A DNA stretch of 64,000 nt from SFHK01 sp045538305 (GCA_045538305.1 JAZSRC010000079.1:25317-89316), one strand, 5' to 3'. Numbered from the stretch's first letter, positions 1 through 8,407 are shown. Notes: generated from the letters alone by a model not told the origin. Made by a program: numbers and translations.

Positions 1-1
1 C

Positions 2-265
2 GGTGCTGCCGGTTCTGCGCCGACCACGTATGTAACCCTTGAGGAGCTTCAGGAAGAAAACCGCTTGCTTGCGTGGGCTGCTCGTGCCGGTCTTTTCAAG
101 TCCAACGGCGAAGCCCGCAAAGCTATGCAGCAGGGCGGCCTGTATGTAGGCGATGATAAGGCGACCGATCCCGAAATGCGCCTCACTCCCGAAATGCTGG
201 AAGGCGAAGGCCTGCTAATCCGCCGTGGTAAGAAAGCCTACCATGTGCTGGTGCTCAAGAAGTAA
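2..265 (+). CDS. tyrS: Tyrosyl-tRNA synthetase, C-terminal fragment (5' end outside window)
   Basis: Open frame from the window edge to a TAA stop, 87 residues visible. The segment matches the C-terminal tail of bacterial tyrosyl-tRNA synthetase: a Thr/Glu-rich linker followed by an S4-like RNA-binding module (sequence around LFKSNGEARKAMQQGG, then VGDDKA and LIRRGKKAYHVL). The S4 module binds tRNA-Tyr; the catalytic Rossmann domain with HIGH/KMSKS lies upstream of the window. The next gene starts 2 nt after the stop, so the two are probably co-transcribed. An alternative is another S4-domain protein, but the hydrophobic-basic ending (KKAYHVLVLKK) is typical of TyrS. Confidence 0.8.
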   Translation, partial: GAAGSAPTTYVTLEELQEENRLLAWAARAGLFKSNGEARKAMQQGGLYVGDDKATDPEMRLTPEMLEGEGLLIRRGKKAYHVLVLKK

Positions 266-267
266 TC

Positions 268-912
268 ATGGCGTTGAAACCCTACAAAACGCTTCTGACC
301 AGATCGCGGGATGAGTTTATCGTAAACAAGTCCCGCTTTATCGGCCATGGAGCTCCGTGTGAAACGGAGGAAGAGGCGCTTAGATTTCTAAACGAAATCC
401 GCGCCGCGCATAAGGACGCAACTCATAACTGCTATGCTTATATTATTGGCACAAACATGGGCGTTATGCGCTATTCGGATGACGGCGAGCCAGGCGGTAC
501 TGCGGGAATGCCGATTATCGAAGTGATGAAAGCGCGGCAGATTACCAACTGTGCGGTTGTGGTCACGCGCTATTTCGGCGGAGTGCTGCTTGGCGCAGGC
601 GGTCTGGTCCGGGCATACTCTCAGGGCGCAGCCTGCGCAATCAACGCGTGCGGAGTAGGCGTGATCCATCCGACGGCGCGGTATATTATGGAAGTTCCGT
701 ATCCGGCCTTGGGACGCGTTGAATACTTTTTAAAGGGTCAGCCTGTGATTATTGAGGATAAGGCGTTTTCGGATGTAATTGTCTTTACGCTTGTCATCAA
801 GAGCGTGGACGAAGATGGGTTCGTGAACGCGCTGACGGGTGCGACCGACGGTAGAATTGAGGCCATTCGCATGGAAGAAATCTACATGCCGTGGCCGGAG
901 GAATCCGCTTGA
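268..912 (+). CDS. YigZ/IMPACT family protein
   Basis: 214 residues, the usual length for the YigZ (UPF0029/IMPACT) family. Family signatures are visible: DDGEPGGTAGMPI at residues 71-83, VTRYFGG at 99-105 and LGAGGLVRAYS at 108-118, followed by a C-terminal ferredoxin-like domain (about 140-205). The molecular role of bacterial YigZ is not settled; eukaryotic IMPACT regulates the Gcn2 kinase. It lies directly behind tyrS and before a hairpin, so it probably ends the tyrS transcript. The ATG start is 2 nt after the upstream stop, consistent with translational coupling. Confidence 0.9.
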   Translation: MALKPYKTLLTRSRDEFIVNKSRFIGHGAPCETEEEALRFLNEIRAAHKDATHNCYAYIIGTNMGVMRYSDDGEPGGTAGMPIIEVMKARQITNCAVVVTRYFGGVLLGAGGLVRAYSQGAACAINACGVGVIHPTARYIMEVPYPALGRVEYFLKGQPVIIEDKAFSDVIVFTLVIKSVDEDGFVNALTGATDGRIEAIRMEEIYMPWPEESA

Positions 913-914
913 GT

Positions 915-949
915 TAAGGCGTGCTTCATGCATGAGCACGCCTTATATG
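915..949 (+). terminator. Hairpin terminator after the yigZ gene
   Basis: Perfect 11-bp inverted repeat (915-925 and 935-945, core aaggcgtgct) three bases after the stop. The downstream tract is only weakly T-rich (ttatatgtatg), so it may be leaky and let some transcription into the next gene. Confidence 0.55.
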
Positions 950-979
950 TATGCATCAATCAAAAGGGAGGAAACGCCA

Positions 980-1873
980 ATGCTCCATTCGGTAGTGCCG
1001 GAGAAGATCGACGGGATGAAGATATCCAGATACATCGAGCGCGCATGGCCGCTGATTCCCGGCTTCGCCGTTCGGGCGGCGCTAAAAAAGCGCGATGTAC
1101 GCATAAACGGCGAACGCGCTTCGGGCGATGCAGCTGTTTATTCAGGCGATGAAATTAAGGTTTTTATCGATAAAAAATACGAGGATTTTTCACTTGAAAT
1201 TCTGTATATCGATCAGAATTTGATGGCATTTGTCAAGCCCAAGGGACTTCCGGTGGATGTGGATCAGGACGGAATTGGTGAGGATACGGCACTTTCCAGA
1301 CTGAAACGCGTACATCCCGACGCCCGACTCGTACATCGGTTGGATGCGGGAACAGGCGGGGTAATGCTTGCGGCGGTGAATGAAGTATGCGAGGAGGCGC
1401 TCCTCAAGGCGTTTAAGGAGCATACCGTGAAAAAGCACTACTGTGCGCTGATAAAGGGGATACCTTCAAAGGAATATCGGTTTATGACAGCGTATCATAT
1501 GAAAAACGCCAGGGAAGCGGCAGTCAGGGTTACGGATCAGGAAATACCCGGCAGCCGGAAAATTGAAACCGCATACCGTGTGGTTTCTAAGCAGAATGTA
1601 TTGGGCGAATGGCTTACAGAAGCCGATATTGAAATCACCACCGGGCGCACGCATCAGATTCGCGCACATATGGCGCATATTGGGCACCCGCTTGTCGGAG
1701 ACGATAAGTACGGCGATCGCGAGCTTATGAAAAAGCTGCATGTGTCGGATGTGTGCCTGTGGTGCAGCAGCATTGGTATTGTAAGGCTGAATGGCTTTTT
1801 ACAGTATGAAGGGCTGACCTTTTCAAAAGAAAGGCCGGACTGGAAGCTTGCAACACCTGAACAGAAGCCGTAG
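980..1873 (+). CDS. RluA-family pseudouridine synthase
   Basis: 297 residues from the ATG at 980, chosen because AAAGGGAGG lies 9-17 bases upstream; the frame is open further back to 839 but that start overlaps yigZ. An N-terminal S4-like segment (about 13-63) precedes the catalytic domain. The catalytic motif HRLDAGTGG is at 119-127 with Asp122 as the expected nucleophile; the family usually has HRLDxxTSG, so the Ser-to-Gly change is a mild variation. GRTHQIRAHMAHIGHPLVGDDKYG follows. Such enzymes isomerise uridine to pseudouridine in rRNA or tRNA (RluC/RluD/TruC-like); the exact target cannot be read here. Confidence 0.88.
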   Translation: MLHSVVPEKIDGMKISRYIERAWPLIPGFAVRAALKKRDVRINGERASGDAAVYSGDEIKVFIDKKYEDFSLEILYIDQNLMAFVKPKGLPVDVDQDGIGEDTALSRLKRVHPDARLVHRLDAGTGGVMLAAVNEVCEEALLKAFKEHTVKKHYCALIKGIPSKEYRFMTAYHMKNAREAAVRVTDQEIPGSRKIETAYRVVSKQNVLGEWLTEADIEITTGRTHQIRAHMAHIGHPLVGDDKYGDRELMKKLHVSDVCLWCSSIGIVRLNGFLQYEGLTFSKERPDWKLATPEQKP

Positions 1874-1896
1874 ACGGCCGATAAGGGGTGAAACGG

Positions 1897-2718
1897 ATGG
1901 ATATCAGGCTCATCTGTATGGATCTGGACGGTACGCTGTTTGGAAGCGGCAATACCATTCCCGAGAGGAACAAAAGGGCATTGATTGAATGCGAAAGAAG
2001 GGGAATCCGTCTGGCGCTTGTGAGCGGACGCGGATATCGTTTTATGAAACGCGTAGCCGATGAAATCGGTATTCAACCCTTCATCGCTTCGGCAAACGGC
2101 TCCAGAATCGACGAGGCTTTCGAAGATCGGACGATCTTCGAAGGAACGTTTGAACCGGCGTGGGCAAAAAGCATAGCTGGGCTACTTTTACAAGAAAACA
2201 TCAATTTTGAAGCGTATACGCGCGGCATAAACTATGTTGCAAAACCCGAACTGATGCCGGAAAGGCACAGAGCTTCGCTTATGAGCTATGTGAATGCGGG
2301 CGATGTTCAGGTAGTGTATGATGAAGAACAACTTTTGTTGGAAGCCACGCAGGCGGCGTATAAGTTCGTTTTGTTTTCACAAGACGAACATGTGATTGAA
2401 CGCATGCGCGGCTTTCTGGACGAAAAGGGAATAGAGCATTGCTCAAGCAGTTCAAAAAATATTGAGATTATGCCGCCCGGTGTCGATAAAGGCAGCGCGC
2501 TTAGGTGTATTTCGGAATATATTGGCATTGATCGTGGGCAGACCATGGCATTTGGCGACTTTACAAACGATATAAGCATGTTGAAAGCCGCGGGACATGC
2601 GGTTGCTATGGGAAATGCGCTAAGCGTTGTGAAAGCGCATGCCGAGATCATCGCGCCCCCAAATACCGAAGGTGGACTTGGAACAGTGATTTTTGAATAT
2701 GTTCTCAAGGGGAAATGA
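1897..2718 (+). CDS. Cof-type HAD-superfamily hydrolase (first of two)
   Basis: 273 residues from ATG 1897, preferred over the in-frame GTG at 1888 because AAGGGG (1883-1888) is then correctly spaced. HAD motif I DLDGT (Asp9 nucleophile, Asp11 acid/base), motif II around LVSGR, and motif IV GDFTNDISML near residue 220 give a complete Cof/YidA-type (IIB cap) active site. These enzymes dephosphorylate small sugar phosphates or flavin/pyridoxal phosphates with broad specificity. The next gene encodes a closely similar protein, 5 nt downstream, suggesting tandem duplication. Confidence 0.9.
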   Translation: MDIRLICMDLDGTLFGSGNTIPERNKRALIECERRGIRLALVSGRGYRFMKRVADEIGIQPFIASANGSRIDEAFEDRTIFEGTFEPAWAKSIAGLLLQENINFEAYTRGINYVAKPELMPERHRASLMSYVNAGDVQVVYDEEQLLLEATQAAYKFVLFSQDEHVIERMRGFLDEKGIEHCSSSSKNIEIMPPGVDKGSALRCISEYIGIDRGQTMAFGDFTNDISMLKAAGHAVAMGNALSVVKAHAEIIAPPNTEGGLGTVIFEYVLKGK

Positions 2719-2722
2719 AACA

Positions 2723-3550
2723 ATGAATATTCGAATGATTGTTACGGATATCGACGGCACGCTTGTCGGGCCGGACAGCCGTTTGAACGCATTCACGCGC
2801 GATACGCTGCTTGCATGTGAAGCGAGAGGAATTCCGGTTATACTTGCAAGCGGACGCACATTCTACGGCGCACGGGAAATTGCCGTGCAGGCTGGGCTGA
2901 CAAGCCCGATCATTTCCGCAAACGGCGGTAGGGCGGATAAAGATAAAAACGGTGAGGCGATTTTTGAAGACATTCTCGATTTTGAAACGTCCTTTCGCGT
3001 ATTCAATCACCTGCGCTCTGTCGGCTGCTTTATGACAAGCTATGTCGGAAAAAACATCTATATGATCAATGAAACGAACGGCTATGGTTCCACCTGTATG
3101 TGGAGAAGCGAAGCTACGCGAAAAAGCGATTTCATATTTGTTGACCAGCCAGAACGCATGGAGCGGGAAGGGACCAATGCGCCCTATAAATACGAGGCGT
3201 ATTCGGACGACGTCCGGCTGATGGATTCTCTTCGCGAAACGTTCCGCTCGTGGGGACTTTCGGTATCCAGTGCGTTTCCATATAATCTTGAAATTATGTC
3301 ACCAGGCGGCGGCAAAGCGCGCGCCATTGAGGCGATTGGAAAACGGCTCGGAATAGACAGAACGGAAATCATGGCTTTTGGAGATGGTTCGAACGACATA
3401 AGCATGCTGGAATATGCGCGATACGGCGTTGCTATGGGCAATGCAGTCCCTGCGCTTAAGGAAGCTGCATGGAATATAGCGCCGGATCAAAAGGATGATG
3501 GATTGGCCAAAATGATCTGGCAATACGTACTGTCGGAGGGAAATCAATGA
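2723..3550 (+). CDS. Cof-type HAD-superfamily hydrolase (second of two)
   Basis: 275 residues from ATG 2723, with AAGGGGA at 2707-2713; the open frame begins earlier at 2693 but would overlap the upstream gene. Same architecture as the preceding gene: motif I DIDGT (Asp9, Asp11), LASGR, and GDGSNDISML at about 220-229. Cap domain sequences differ, so the two paralogs probably prefer different phosphorylated substrates. Its stop overlaps the start of trmL (ATGA), indicating one operon. Confidence 0.9.
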   Translation: MNIRMIVTDIDGTLVGPDSRLNAFTRDTLLACEARGIPVILASGRTFYGAREIAVQAGLTSPIISANGGRADKDKNGEAIFEDILDFETSFRVFNHLRSVGCFMTSYVGKNIYMINETNGYGSTCMWRSEATRKSDFIFVDQPERMEREGTNAPYKYEAYSDDVRLMDSLRETFRSWGLSVSSAFPYNLEIMSPGGGKARAIEAIGKRLGIDRTEIMAFGDGSNDISMLEYARYGVAMGNAVPALKEAAWNIAPDQKDDGLAKMIWQYVLSEGNQ

Positions 3551-4065
3551 ACATTGTTTTAGTTGAACCGGAGATTCCGCAGAATACCGGAAATATCGCC
3601 CGAACCTGTGCTGCAACAGGAGCAAAGCTGCACCTGATTAAACCTCTGGGATTTTCGCTGGAAGATAAGTACCTGAAGCGTGCGGGTTTGGATTATTGGT
3701 TTTTAATGCAGTATACCGTGTACGAGAACTGGCAAGACTTTTTGAATAGGAATCCGGATGCGAACCTGTACTACGCAACTACAAAGGCGCCAAGGGATTA
3801 TTGCCAGGTGGAATACCTTGAAAACGATTATCTTGTGTTTGGGAAAGAAACAAAGGGCCTTGATGAAAAGCTGCTTTTCGACAATTATGACAGATGTATC
3901 AGAATTCCGATGCGCGAGGAAGCGCGAAGCTTGAACCTTTCCAATTCCGTAGCCGTCGTATTATATGAGGCACTCAGACAAAATGATTTTTCGGGGCTTA
4001 AGGGAAACGGAAAGCTTCATAATCTTCCTTCGCCCGATTCCGGCGAATGGCGCGATTATGTATAG
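3547..4065 (+). CDS. trmL: tRNA (cytidine(34)-2'-O)-methyltransferase TrmL
   Basis: 172 residues, SPOUT class. N-terminal NIVLVEPEIPQNTGNIART (2-20), then FGKETKGL (98-105) and a knot motif IPM..EARSLNLSNSVAVVLYE (120-141) are the TrmL/YibK signature. The enzyme methylates the 2'-OH of the wobble nucleotide of tRNA-Leu isoacceptors using S-adenosylmethionine. Start overlaps the previous stop by 4 nt. The slightly longer C-terminus is not unusual. Confidence 0.92.
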   Translation: MNIVLVEPEIPQNTGNIARTCAATGAKLHLIKPLGFSLEDKYLKRAGLDYWFLMQYTVYENWQDFLNRNPDANLYYATTKAPRDYCQVEYLENDYLVFGKETKGLDEKLLFDNYDRCIRIPMREEARSLNLSNSVAVVLYEALRQNDFSGLKGNGKLHNLPSPDSGEWRDYV

Positions 4066-4070
4066 GGGAA

Positions 4071-4099
4071 TTGTAAATGCGTGCGATTTATGATACAAT
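4071..4099 (+). promoter_or_regulatory. Sigma-A type promoter upstream of the small membrane gene
   Basis: TTGTAA at 4071-4076 and TACAAT at 4094-4099 with a 17-bp spacer, 22 bases before the ATG at 4121 and ahead of a strong Shine-Dalgarno (aaaggaggg, 4105-4113). Confidence 0.6.
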
Positions 4100-4120
4100 A
4101 CGATAAAGGAGGGATGTATT

Positions 4121-4339
4121 ATGGCGAGAGTAATCACCAGGCGCGAATACAAAAAGAGAAGAATCCGCTTTCAGGTGGCGGCAGGCTTGTTTGATTTTGC
4201 TGTGACGGTACTATCCTTCTTTGTGATTGTGTTTTGCATATATCTGCTTTCGTCCCTCTATCAATGGGTGGCGAATGATATCCCCGTTACGTTCAGGGTA
4301 TTTTTTGATATCGCCGAGCGTGCGCTGACGATGAATTAG
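4121..4339 (+). CDS. Small single-pass membrane protein of unknown function
   Basis: 72 residues. A basic N-terminus (RREYKKRRIR, 7-16) is followed by one hydrophobic segment at about 20-47, then a short tail, giving a predicted inside-out single-pass topology. The strong AAAGGAGGG Shine-Dalgarno and own promoter support that it is a real gene. No family recognised. The next gene (uracil-DNA glycosylase) starts 10 nt downstream, so it may be the first gene of that transcript. Confidence 0.6.
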   Translation: MARVITRREYKKRRIRFQVAAGLFDFAVTVLSFFVIVFCIYLLSSLYQWVANDIPVTFRVFFDIAERALTMN

Positions 4340-4349
4340 GGGTGCTAAA

Positions 4350-4928
4350 ATGCGGGCAGGCTGGACAGAGCTTATCGAAGATATCGGTTGCTGCACAAAG
4401 TGCAGGCTGTGTCAGGGGCGTACAAACGCTGTGCCGGGCGAAGGGAATCCGAATGCGGATATACTGTTTATCGGCGAAGGACCCGGACGGGATGAAGACC
4501 TTCAGGGCAGGCCTTTTGTGGGCGCAAGCGGTCAGCTGCTGGACAGAATGATACACGCCATCGGAATGGAACGGACAGAGGTTTATATTGCCAATGTCGT
4601 GAAGTGCCGGCCTCCGATGAACCGGAATCCCGAGCCTGATGAAGCGGAAGCCTGTCTTCCGTATCTGCGAAACCAATTTGTGCTCATTTCGCCTAAAATC
4701 ATCGTGCTGCTTGGCAAGGTCGCCTGCCGGTATGTGCTGGGAGATACTTCGCCGATTTCCAGACTCAGAGGAAAATGGGTGTTCAGAAAGGGCGTTTGGT
4801 TCATGCCTACATATCATCCCAGCGCACTTCTCAGGGAACCCTCCAAAAAGCGGGAGGCATGGGAGGATTTCAAAATGGTGAAGGCCAAACTCCTGGAGGT
4901 CAGAAATGATGGAAAAGTTCAAAACTGA
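4350..4928 (+). CDS. Type-4 (Fe-S) uracil-DNA glycosylase
   Basis: 192 residues, standard length for family 4 UDG. The four cluster cysteines are C15 and C18 (CxxC), C86 in VKCRPP and C102 in EACLPYL. Motif 1 is GEGPGRDED (42-50), and the catalytic-site HPSALLR has His156. It removes uracil from DNA to begin base-excision repair. The last 23 nt overlap the start of a second UDG-family gene, so the pair is translationally linked. Confidence 0.92.
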   Translation: MRAGWTELIEDIGCCTKCRLCQGRTNAVPGEGNPNADILFIGEGPGRDEDLQGRPFVGASGQLLDRMIHAIGMERTEVYIANVVKCRPPMNRNPEPDEAEACLPYLRNQFVLISPKIIVLLGKVACRYVLGDTSPISRLRGKWVFRKGVWFMPTYHPSALLREPSKKREAWEDFKMVKAKLLEVRNDGKVQN

Positions 4929-5481
4929 AATCGCAGCGCATTTTGCAGCGCTGTATGAGGGAAACGCGCGCACACTCGTAATGGGTGAGGGCGCGTTTTT
5001 GGCAAAGCTTATGATGGTCGGCGAAGCGCCGGGCGAACAGGAAACCATACAGGGGCGGCCGTTCGTTGGGAAAGCCGGAAAAAATCTGGAGGATTTTCTG
5101 CTTTTGAGCGGAATCAATCGAAAGGATATCTATATTACAAATACAGTGAAAATCCGGCCGACCAGGATATCAAATGCCGGAAGGCTTGTTAACCGTCCGC
5201 CAAGCCGGGAGGAGATTGCGCTGTTCCTTCCATGGCTGAAAAAGGAAATTGATCTTGTGAAGCCGAAGTGCATCGCTACGCTCGGAAATGTTCCGCTCAA
5301 GGCGCTGACAAATAACAAAACTACGATTGGCGAGGTTCATGGAAGGTTTATTGCGCTTGAAAGTGGCGTGCTGCTATATCCAATGTATCACCCGGCCAGC
5401 CTGATATACAACCCGTCGCTCACCGATGTGTACAGAGAGGATGTTCTGCACCTGGGAAATTGGGTGAGAGAGAATGCTTGA
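4906..5481 (+). CDS. Uracil-DNA glycosylase family protein lacking the Fe-S cysteines
   Basis: 191 residues; starts at ATG 4906 or 4909 behind TGGAGGT. The fold markers are kept: GEAPGEQE (39-46), QGRPFVGKAGKNL (49-61), and YHPASLIYNP with His162. The N-terminal CxxC of the upstream paralog is absent, the VKCRPP Cys is Ile83, and the ACLPYL Cys is Phe107; the protein has only one cysteine (C122). It therefore cannot hold a family-4 type 4Fe-4S cluster. Uracil or another damaged base could still be the substrate, or it could partner the upstream enzyme. Overlaps the previous gene by 23 nt and the next by 8 nt. Confidence 0.8.
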   Translation: MMEKFKTEIAAHFAALYEGNARTLVMGEGAFLAKLMMVGEAPGEQETIQGRPFVGKAGKNLEDFLLLSGINRKDIYITNTVKIRPTRISNAGRLVNRPPSREEIALFLPWLKKEIDLVKPKCIATLGNVPLKALTNNKTTIGEVHGRFIALESGVLLYPMYHPASLIYNPSLTDVYREDVLHLGNWVRENA

Positions 5482-6466
5482 TGTAAGAATCTGCGAATGC
5501 GCCGGCGACATGCGGAAGTTTTTTGCCCTGTCCGATAAGGACTATCTGCCAGAGGAATGCCGATACCTGAAACGTTATGTGAACGGGCTGATCAATCCCT
5601 TGTATCACAACGGACGCATGGCATTCTTGATCGCAGTAAGGGATGGAAAAGCTGTATTTCGCGTTTTAACCGGCACGGATGAAGTGTATAAACGCCTGAG
5701 CGGGAAAAAGATGGGCTATTTTGCTTTGTTTGATGGGGAAGAGGATGAGGCGGCGGCGACTGCTCTTCTGAAAAAGGCGTACCAACTGCAACAATCGTGG
5801 GGAAATGAGTATTTGCTTGGACCTGTCTCTCCGGACGGAGGCGGATTTTTTAATGGGCTTTCCGCTTCGGATGTAGGCATGAACCGGGGCGTAATGACAG
5901 GCCCCGGCAGCCGGTGGAAGCTTGAGCTCCTTTCAAAGCAGGGCTTTCAGCCGCATGAAAAGGAAATGGCATATAAAGTGGAGATTCCTGATGGAAATCC
6001 TTATCTTCAGCCGGCGCTTCAGGCTCAAAAGCGCTTCTCGGTGGAGATCGAAGCCATACGGACAGGGATTTTTCGCGAGAAATGGATGCGGGATATTTCT
6101 TATGTTTATGCACCTGAACGAAGAAACGATACTTATATGATGCTTGATAAGCTCAAGCCTGTGATCATTAAACGCCACTCGTTTATTGCCTATACTTCCG
6201 GAACGCCAGCAGGCTTTATGCTGTCTCTCAAAGGGTCCAACGGTTTGATTCGAGCGACGACGGTTTTTACGTCGAGAGATCAATTTTCGCCGCCTGTAAC
6301 CCTCGGGATTATTGCTGTGTTTATCGAATCCTGTCATCGCTTTGGCATCAAAACAATTGAAGCTTCCGTGATCGACAGCCGTAATTTTGCCTCTAATAGA
6401 CAGATTCGAGCGCTTGGAGGCAGGCAAGACCGCGAATACATACGATTTATCAGAAAACTATTATAA
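5474..6466 (+). CDS. GNAT-like acyltransferase-fold protein
   Basis: 330 residues. The first half includes LGPVSPDGGGFFNGL (about 115-129), like the paired-domain N-acetyltransferase-like proteins of the YghO type; the second half has a region (about 240-300, FIAYTSGTPAGFMLSL then VTLGIIAVFIESC) resembling GNAT strands beta4-beta5 and the following helix. No substrate can be assigned. The start overlaps the previous UDG-family gene by 8 nt, so it belongs to the same operon and is its last gene. Confidence 0.55.
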   Translation: MLDVRICECAGDMRKFFALSDKDYLPEECRYLKRYVNGLINPLYHNGRMAFLIAVRDGKAVFRVLTGTDEVYKRLSGKKMGYFALFDGEEDEAAATALLKKAYQLQQSWGNEYLLGPVSPDGGGFFNGLSASDVGMNRGVMTGPGSRWKLELLSKQGFQPHEKEMAYKVEIPDGNPYLQPALQAQKRFSVEIEAIRTGIFREKWMRDISYVYAPERRNDTYMMLDKLKPVIIKRHSFIAYTSGTPAGFMLSLKGSNGLIRATTVFTSRDQFSPPVTLGIIAVFIESCHRFGIKTIEASVIDSRNFASNRQIRALGGRQDREYIRFIRKLL

Positions 6467-6474
6467 AATTAACA

Positions 6475-6516
6475 GAAAAATGAGCACTGGGGGGTTTTCA
6501 CAGCGCTCATTTTGTG
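6475..6516. terminator. Bidirectional terminator between converging genes
   Basis: Inverted repeat aatgagcactg / cagcgctcatt (one mismatch) flanked by an A-run on the left and TTTT on the right. It lies between the plus-strand GNAT-like gene and the minus-strand CAP gene and can serve both. Confidence 0.7.
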
Positions 6517-6548
6517 TATGATATAACTTGCGTTTCTGTGGTAAGATA

Positions 6549-7031
6549 TCAGTATCTGACAAATACCTGAGATACATATACAAAGCCTTGCGGCGTGACC
6601 GCAACGCCGATGCCTATATGCGACCAGCTGCTTCCAAGCAGTGCCTGTCTGTGTCCTGTGGAAGAAGAAAGGAACGCTGCTTCTGCGTGATAGATGCTCC
6701 GGGATCTGGCGATGTTCTCCGTTGCCCCCCTGTAGCTTACGCCGAAGTTTGTGAGCATGGTGCGCATGTTTCCGTAGGTCGGCGATTTATGCGCAAAATA
6801 GCCGTTATTCAGCATGTCCTGAGCCTTGGTTCTGGCGATTTCGCATAGCTTTGGATCAAGGGTAAGTGCATGTAAACCGTATCGCGCACGGTCTTCGTTG
6901 ACCAGACTGAATAGCGCTGTTTCATAGGAATTGGGGATAAAGGCTGCCTGTGCTTTTTCCGGAATGCATACCGCAGTGAAAAGCATAAGCACGGCCAGCG
7001 TGAGGGAGAGGGATCTTCTTAAGTTTTTCAT
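6549..7031 (-). CDS. Secreted CAP-domain (YkwD-like) protein
   Basis: 160 residues from the ATG at 7031, preceded by AAGGAGC; the longer frame to 7121 has no good ribosome site. A signal peptide is evident: KNLRR, then a hydrophobic core, then a probable cleavage near AQA at about 28-30. The mature part is a CAP/SCP domain: LVNEDRARYGLHAL, HKSPTYGNMRTML, ATENIARS and STGHRQALL.SSWSHIGIGV. CAP proteins of this size in Bacillota are cell-surface or exported proteins of unclear biochemical activity. A possible promoter on the minus strand has TTGCTT (7093-7098) and TATGAT (7069-7074), spacer 18. Confidence 0.88.
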   Translation of the reverse strand: MKNLRRSLSLTLAVLMLFTAVCIPEKAQAAFIPNSYETALFSLVNEDRARYGLHALTLDPKLCEIARTKAQDMLNNGYFAHKSPTYGNMRTMLTNFGVSYRGATENIARSRSIYHAEAAFLSSSTGHRQALLGSSWSHIGIGVAVTPQGFVYVSQVFVRY

Positions 7032-7166
7032 GATGAGACTGCTCCTTTCGTATACCGGGTACGCTTTTATCATACGCTTTGCACGAGCGAACAAGCAACA
7101 GATTTGCCAGTATTGAGCCAAGGGAATTATTGCCTTATGCGCTTATGGAATATAGGAGGAACGTTT

Positions 7167-7553
7167 ATGAAACTGATCAAGTGCCCCAGGTGTGAACTGA
7201 ACTATATTTCGGAGAATGAGAAGATTTGCTCCGTTTGCAAACGGGACGTTCGCGGTGAGACCGAGCAGGATGAAGTTCTCGAGCTGTGCTCTGAGTGCGG
7301 CGAGCATCCCGCAATGCCCGGGCAGGAGGTTTGCCTCTACTGCCTTAAGGAACTTCAGCGCAGAAGCGCCGTCAATGTAACCGACGATTCCGCTCCCATG
7401 ACTCCGGAAGAGCCGAATCTCAACATCGATCCCAGCGCAATGGACGAGATCACGATCGAACTTCCCGATGATATGGATGAGCCGTTTGACGCGGATGATG
7501 AGGATTTCGCGGACGACAGCGACTTTGATGATGACGAAGAAGATGAGGAATAA
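7167..7553 (+). CDS. Double zinc-ribbon protein with acidic tail
   Basis: 128 residues from ATG 7167 behind GGAGGA (7155-7160). Two four-cysteine clusters: C6/C9 with C21/C24, and C41/C44 with C56/C59, consistent with two zinc ribbons. After residue 66 the chain becomes strongly acidic and disordered (DADDEDFADDSDFDDDEEDEE-like ending), which is unusual and could engage basic partners or nucleic-acid-binding proteins. No named family recognised. Stop and next start are 2 nt apart. Confidence 0.7.
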   Translation: MKLIKCPRCELNYISENEKICSVCKRDVRGETEQDEVLELCSECGEHPAMPGQEVCLYCLKELQRRSAVNVTDDSAPMTPEEPNLNIDPSAMDEITIELPDDMDEPFDADDEDFADDSDFDDDEEDEE

Positions 7554-7555
7554 GC

Positions 7556-8251
7556 GTGATTGTTTACGCAATTGCTGATTTACATCTTCCGGCCGGTGAT
7601 GACAAACCTATGGACGTATTCGGTCCGCATTGGGAACGCCATTTTGAAAGAATTTGTGAGGACTGGCGTGCTCGCGTGACCGATGACGACGTTGTGCTTC
7701 TGCCGGGCGATATCAGCTGGGCTATGCGCCTGGATGATGCGCGTACGGATTTGAACGCTATAGGCGAACTTCCCGGTATTAAGATCATAACGCGTGGAAA
7801 TCATGATTATTGGTGGAGCTCCATAAGCCGCGTTCGGGAAGCGCTTACGGGGCGCACATACGCGCTGCAGAACGACTCTATGCTGGTTAGGACCGTTCTC
7901 ATAGCCGGTACGCGTGGGTGGATTCTTCCAACTGAAGGCGTGGGGCAGGACGATGTGAAGATCTTTGATCGTGAATGCACCAGACTCAGGCTGTCGCTTG
8001 AAAATGCCCGCAGAATCAATAAGAACCTTCCGCTGATCTGTATGCTCCACTATCCGCCACTTACCGATCAGATCCGGGAAACAAAGATGACGCATTTGTT
8101 TTCCGAATTTGGAGTAAACCATGTGGTCTATGGACATTTGCATGGTCCGTCGCTGTATGGCGCATTCCGCGGAACCGAAGGCGGCGTTGAATACCATCAG
8201 GTTTCCTGTGATGGGCTTAACTTCAGACTGAAAACAATAGCTGAATACTGA
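7556..8251 (+). CDS. Calcineurin-like metallophosphoesterase
   Basis: 231 residues, GTG start at 7556 directly behind the upstream stop. All dinuclear-metal motifs are present: DLH (D8, H10), PGD (51-52), GNHD (81-84), MLHYPP and GHLHG. This is the family of predicted phosphohydrolases often annotated as YkuE/YmdB-like or MJ0912-like; the substrate is unknown. It ends at a strong terminator, closing the operon before the division cluster. Confidence 0.85.
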   Translation: MIVYAIADLHLPAGDDKPMDVFGPHWERHFERICEDWRARVTDDDVVLLPGDISWAMRLDDARTDLNAIGELPGIKIITRGNHDYWWSSISRVREALTGRTYALQNDSMLVRTVLIAGTRGWILPTEGVGQDDVKIFDRECTRLRLSLENARRINKNLPLICMLHYPPLTDQIRETKMTHLFSEFGVNHVVYGHLHGPSLYGAFRGTEGGVEYHQVSCDGLNFRLKTIAEY

Positions 8252-8263
8252 CGAAACACCGCT

Positions 8264-8299
8264 GCTCTGTCGAATGAATGTCGACAGAGCGCTTTTTTA
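8264..8299 (+). terminator. Rho-independent terminator
   Basis: Perfect 10-bp stem (gctctgtcga / tcgacagagc, 8264-8273 and 8281-8290) with a 7-nt loop followed by six Ts. It isolates the phosphoesterase operon from the mraZ promoter. Confidence 0.9.
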
Positions 8300-8357
8300 T
8301 GCTAAAACCTGGCAAAAACCGACTTTAACAATAATTTTACATATGAAATATGGCGAA

Positions 8358-8407
8358 ATGTGGGGGTTTTTAAGGTAAGTATAGTGGCAATTTAGTGAAG
8401 AAAATGG
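8358..8407 (+). promoter_or_regulatory. Possible MraZ operator repeats
   Basis: GTGG-like elements occur at 8360-8363, 8384-8387 and (as GTGA) 8395-8398, the last two 11 bp apart and overlapping the -35/spacer. MraZ is known in other bacteria to bind direct GTGG/TGGG-type repeats at its own promoter, so autoregulation is plausible. The repeats are short and imperfect. Confidence 0.35.
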
